Source of the DNA: Byssochlamys sp. IMV 00236
Taxonomy: Eukaryota; Ascomycota; Eurotiomycetes; Eurotiales; Thermoascaceae
DNA: 64,000 nt
NCBI GenBank assembly: GCA_001931875.2
Contig: MSJH02000623.1
Coordinates: 150,637 to 214,636 of the forward strand
Direction: 5' to 3'
Below are positions 60,964 to 64,000 of the stretch, in pieces. The notes under the pieces were generated by a model, which was given only the letters and a program-made list of their open reading frames with translations, made no database searches and was not told the DNA's origin. A program made the translations under genes and the position numbers. Numbering within the stretch: the stretch's first letter is position 1; each line of letters opens with the position of its first letter.

Positions 60964-61617
60964 CTAATCTAGAATCTCATCGAACTTGACGTTTCCATCT
61001 ACGTCCTCTGAAACGGCAAAAGTCCGCCATCCAGCTGCTGGCACGGCAAAATGCCTATCCTCCATAAGGTGGGTGAGAATGCCACCATGAGAGACAATAA
61101 CGATATCGCGCCGCCGATCTCCATTGCGATCCAACTCCTTGAACTGCTCGATCAAACGGCGTCGAACATTACGAGCCCGTTGATCGAGAGATTCTTTGTC
61201 CGGTGCATATGGCCCCTCTTTCACATACCAGTCTGTTGTCAATTTTGCCAGAGAGACGGTAGGGAAAGAAGCTTGTAACACTTTGATCTCGGATCCTGTG
61301 TCGCATGGTCGATCGGAGTGTGCCTGCAACTCCGGATCGAGAAGCAATGGAGCTCCATTTGGTATGCCTTCATCAGAACCCTGAATAAAGGCTTGCTGAT
61401 CGATAATATCCCGGAACCCTTCGATCGCAGTATGAAGGGTGCGACGTAAAGGAGACGTGATAATCAGGCCAACGTCCTGTTTGTAGGGAAATGTTTGGTT
61501 GAGGGTTTTTGATTGTTCGATTCCGTTGGGCGATAGTTCGGGGTCGAGAATCGTTTTGTCGTGGTCGACGTTGTGGACGCCTTCCGCGTGTCGAATTATA
61601 TGTACCCGGTTGACCAT
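60964..61617 (-). CDS. Histidine phosphatase superfamily protein (phosphoglycerate mutase-like)
   Basis: A 217-residue single-exon cytosolic enzyme of branch 1. The phospho-accepting histidine lies in IIRHAEGVHN (R9, H10), the second arginine in TSPLRRT (R58/R59), and the C-terminal catalytic histidine in VSHGGIL (H177). Length is normal. In fungi such proteins are broad phosphatases of small phosphorylated molecules; the substrate is unknown. It is the last intact gene recognised before the right edge. Confidence 0.92.
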   Translation of the reverse strand: MVNRVHIIRHAEGVHNVDHDKTILDPELSPNGIEQSKTLNQTFPYKQDVGLIITSPLRRTLHTAIEGFRDIIDQQAFIQGSDEGIPNGAPLLLDPELQAHSDRPCDTGSEIKVLQASFPTVSLAKLTTDWYVKEGPYAPDKESLDQRARNVRRRLIEQFKELDRNGDRRRDIVIVSHGGILTHLMEDRHFAVPAAGWRTFAVSEDVDGNVKFDEILD

Positions 61618-62900
61618 GACTGAGTGGTAGGTATGTACCTGATAATATCGAACTAATTGAAAGCCTGGCGTTCAGTATATATAGATCGTAGAGAAAGAAA
61701 ATAACAGAAGAGGCTGGGAGAGACTTAAAGCCCTACTAACTTATATAATATGTATCGCCGTTTAAGTATACCACCTCCGTCCCGGTGTGAGAGCTAGTCG
61801 CATACAAAATGGCCTAAAATTACGGCCGTGTGCTTTTCAGAGGATAATAGCAAGCCATTACGTGGTCACCGGAGCGGCCAAATGAATATTCTCCACCGTG
61901 GTTGTTAGCTGCGGCTGTCTATCTCTGCGATTGCGTGTGGAGCCTGGGATATCGCTGCTGAAGAGGGTGCAGAACATACTTACAGGGGAAGCAGGCGGGA
62001 GATTCATGTCTGGTCGACCAGGTGGGGTCTGGCATTCAAAGAGGACACAGAAAAAAAACATGCTTCGAAGACAAAGAGACAGCAAGAGGCGAATTGATAT
62101 AGATTGAGCTCACAAGGAGAGCTGGAGTTGTCGAGAGAAGACGGGCTCGGTGCGTCCCTCTGAGATCTCGCTTGTGGGCCGCTACTGTGATAATCTAACG
62201 TCCTGTATACTTACTTCGGTAGGCCGTGGGCAGACGATCGCTCAACGCTAAAGAGTCCTACAGCAATTCGCGGTTCGCAGTGATTCTTTAAGATCAGAAA
62301 ATTGATCTACTGCTTGCAAATTGTACCGCATGATGGCCCTCTAACTGAAATTGCATCTACTCGAGGACCAAGAAAGAATTGAAGGAATGGAAGGTAACCT
62401 TCCGCCACTGCGGCATAAGTTGCATACTTACACCATCCAGGTGAGGTCTAGCGCGTGACGCGGTCGTTAATGTTAGACTATGTATAAAGGCCGATAACGG
62501 ATCATCCCTGAGATCAAACAGTAAGATATCATATTAGATATAGTCTAGGCTAGGCCGTGCTAATTTGATGCCTAATTTTTGTGCTCCAGATAGACGCTAG
62601 TTGAGTATCCTAGCTTACGTGTTTCTAGTTTCCTGTTAACTATCTCATGTGGCTATGCAAGATGCTAAGATTGGAATATATAAAAAGGGTTGGAAGTGGG
62701 CAGTGCTCATTAGAAGATCCGCAATCTTAGAAGTTATAGGGGACTATTCAGCTATGACGACCAGAGGAGAGAAACGAGATGGTCTTATCATGTCTAGTGT
62801 GTAATGTTAGGCGCGAGTTAGGATAGAACAATTGATATATTGGGTGTGAGGATGACGGTATGTCACTTTGACCTGGTGTAGGTGTATATTGACTGCCTAA
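61618..62900. other. Intergenic, no gene supported
   Basis: 1.3 kb. Two overlapping short frames on opposite strands near 61858-62107 have no recognisable content. AT-rich. Confidence 0.5.
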
Positions 62901-63326
62901 ACTAATGCTGGGATATGGAAAAAGACGTGGACCTTATTCGAAAAAGAAGTCTCTCGAAAATAATTCAGACCAACCATGCTTCCCGCGTTGCAGAGGTGAT
63001 CTCTCTGCTGGGACCTCCGCTCGCTCGAATTCCTCAAACGGAGTGAAGACAGTTTTTTGAATTCTGGGATAAAAAACGGTACCTCAATCCATACAAGTAT
63101 CCAGTTCCCGTTAGTTACTAGTATGAAGCCTCAAGAGACCTGGTAAAACGCCGTCCGAATGACAGAAAAATGTCTAGAAAGTTGCGAATCGCGCCTCGAG
63201 GGCGATAATAAGAGAGTTTTCCTGCAGTTTATATACGGAAAGTTCTACACTGGCTGATTACAGAAGAAGAGACCGACTGCGGGAGAGCTTTGGGCTGATG
63301 AGCGGGTTCAGGGAAATGATTGTTGA
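62901..63326 (+). pseudogene. Decayed C-terminal fragment of an SRPK-like protein kinase
   Basis: Three frames in a row match the C-lobe of fungal SRPK-type Ser/Thr kinases. 62904-62942 reads NAGIWKKTWTLFEK, like the DVWNLG..WDLFE part. After a frame change in an A-run, 62945-63065 reads NHASRVAEVISLLGPP, then RQFFEFWD beyond an in-frame TGA at 63044. From 63159 the text is LESCESRLEGDNKRVFLQF, and after a TGA at 63255 it continues KKRPTAGELWADERVQGND, the typical end of the kinase domain. Stops and shifts show that it is dead. The N-terminal lobe is missing. The kinase match is by eye only. Confidence 0.7.
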
Positions 63327-64000
63327 ACAAGGTGCATTTTAAGATATATTAGAGCTGATTTATTTCGATTCCTGTTGAAATCAATAGTTGTTTGTAATAG
63401 TTTAGCGATTCAAGTAGGATAGAAACTCGGACCTTTTCCCCTCCGATTTCAGTAATCAGAGCCACTACCTATGTAAACTCCGCTTGCCTCGGCCCAATCT
63501 CCCCGCACGCGTTAATAGGCGTATTTGGCTTTCTGAACAAATGTGTCATGTCTGACGATCTAGAATAAATGGATTGATCTGTAATAGCTTCGGGGGAATA
63601 TTCAGTGCTATGAGTAAACCATATGCCACGTCATCGAAGTATAACTTACTTATTATATGGGAGTTGTTTCTGAGAGGAGTTGGCTTTGCGGGGTAGAGAT
63701 TATCTTGTCTATTTATTTCAAGAAACATCCTTCTCGTGATATTCTGTCGTAACAATATCTGGATATTTTGATCTACTAGTTCATCAATCACTGACTTGAT
63801 TCTAAACGGAAACTGGAATAAACCTCCTATAATGCCGCTATACGAGGTAATTATCAATCCGTTCACTCGTCCCTTAAACCTTACCCATCTTCCAATTATT
63901 CCCATTGCCTACTTTCTAACCTCCTCCTTCTGAGCTAGATCTATCATTCCACCCCCCTGACAACTATCCAAAAATCCCACCTGGCCCAATCCATCACATC
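63327..64000. other. AT-rich right edge, no gene supported
   Basis: About 0.7 kb. A 119-codon minus-strand frame at 63546-63905 is rich in Ile and Asn and not recognised; AT-rich DNA makes such frames by chance. The window may cut a gene here. Confidence 0.4.

Noticed and set aside
63546..63905. 119-codon minus-strand frame at the right edge
   Set aside because: Ile/Asn-rich translation of AT-rich DNA with no known motif; could be the end of a gene cut by the window, but nothing supports it.

Overview
This window is nuclear DNA of a filamentous ascomycete, most likely a member of the Eurotiales (Aspergillus/Penicillium type). The genes carry many short GT-AG introns of about 50-100 bases, the proteins look like Eurotiales orthologues, and a broken 18S rRNA fragment has the wording of Aspergillus/Penicillium SSU rDNA. 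All names rest on reading the translated sequence; no database search was possible. Exon junctions were worked out by hand from conserved protein sequence, codon phase and splice signals.

Left arm (1-17.6 kb) looks like an accessory metabolic region. It holds a 2-oxoglutarate/Fe(II) oxygenase, an NCS1 nucleobase permease, a 2,3-dihydroxybenzoate decarboxylase-like amidohydrolase interrupted by one in-frame stop codon, a class I methyltransferase, a zinc alcohol dehydrogenase, a pantothenate/allantoate-type MFS permease with 12 exons, and a 14-helix-type MFS exporter. The spacers are AT-rich and contain small palindromic relics, including a probable TA-flanked MITE remnant and a run of nested hairpins.

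The middle (17.9-47.2 kb) is a dense block of conserved housekeeping genes: ubiquitin C-terminal hydrolase, scavenger decapping enzyme DcpS, RNase H2 subunit C, Rex4-type exonuclease, Nop53, Cef1/Cdc5, the MYST acetyltransferase Esa1, a large disordered fungal protein, ATP synthase subunit f, complex I 21 kDa (NDUFS4-type) subunit, AMPK gamma subunit Snf4 and a RhoGAP-like protein. Many act on RNA, ribosome assembly or chromatin. ATP synthase subunit f and the complex I subunit are divergent from a shared 323-bp promoter. Between rex4 and nop53 lies an island with a small atypical Zn2Cys6 protein and a displaced piece of 18S rDNA that still carries a group I intron at the S943 site.

The right part (47-64 kb) is gene-poor. 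Two long gene-free stretches flank a secreted protein whose C-terminal half is cut by seven Lys-Arg pairs, which looks like a Kex2-processed peptide precursor. A bZIP factor of ATF/CREB type, a stand-alone caspase-fold protein and a histidine phosphatase follow. The window ends in AT-rich DNA with a decayed SRPK-like kinase fragment.
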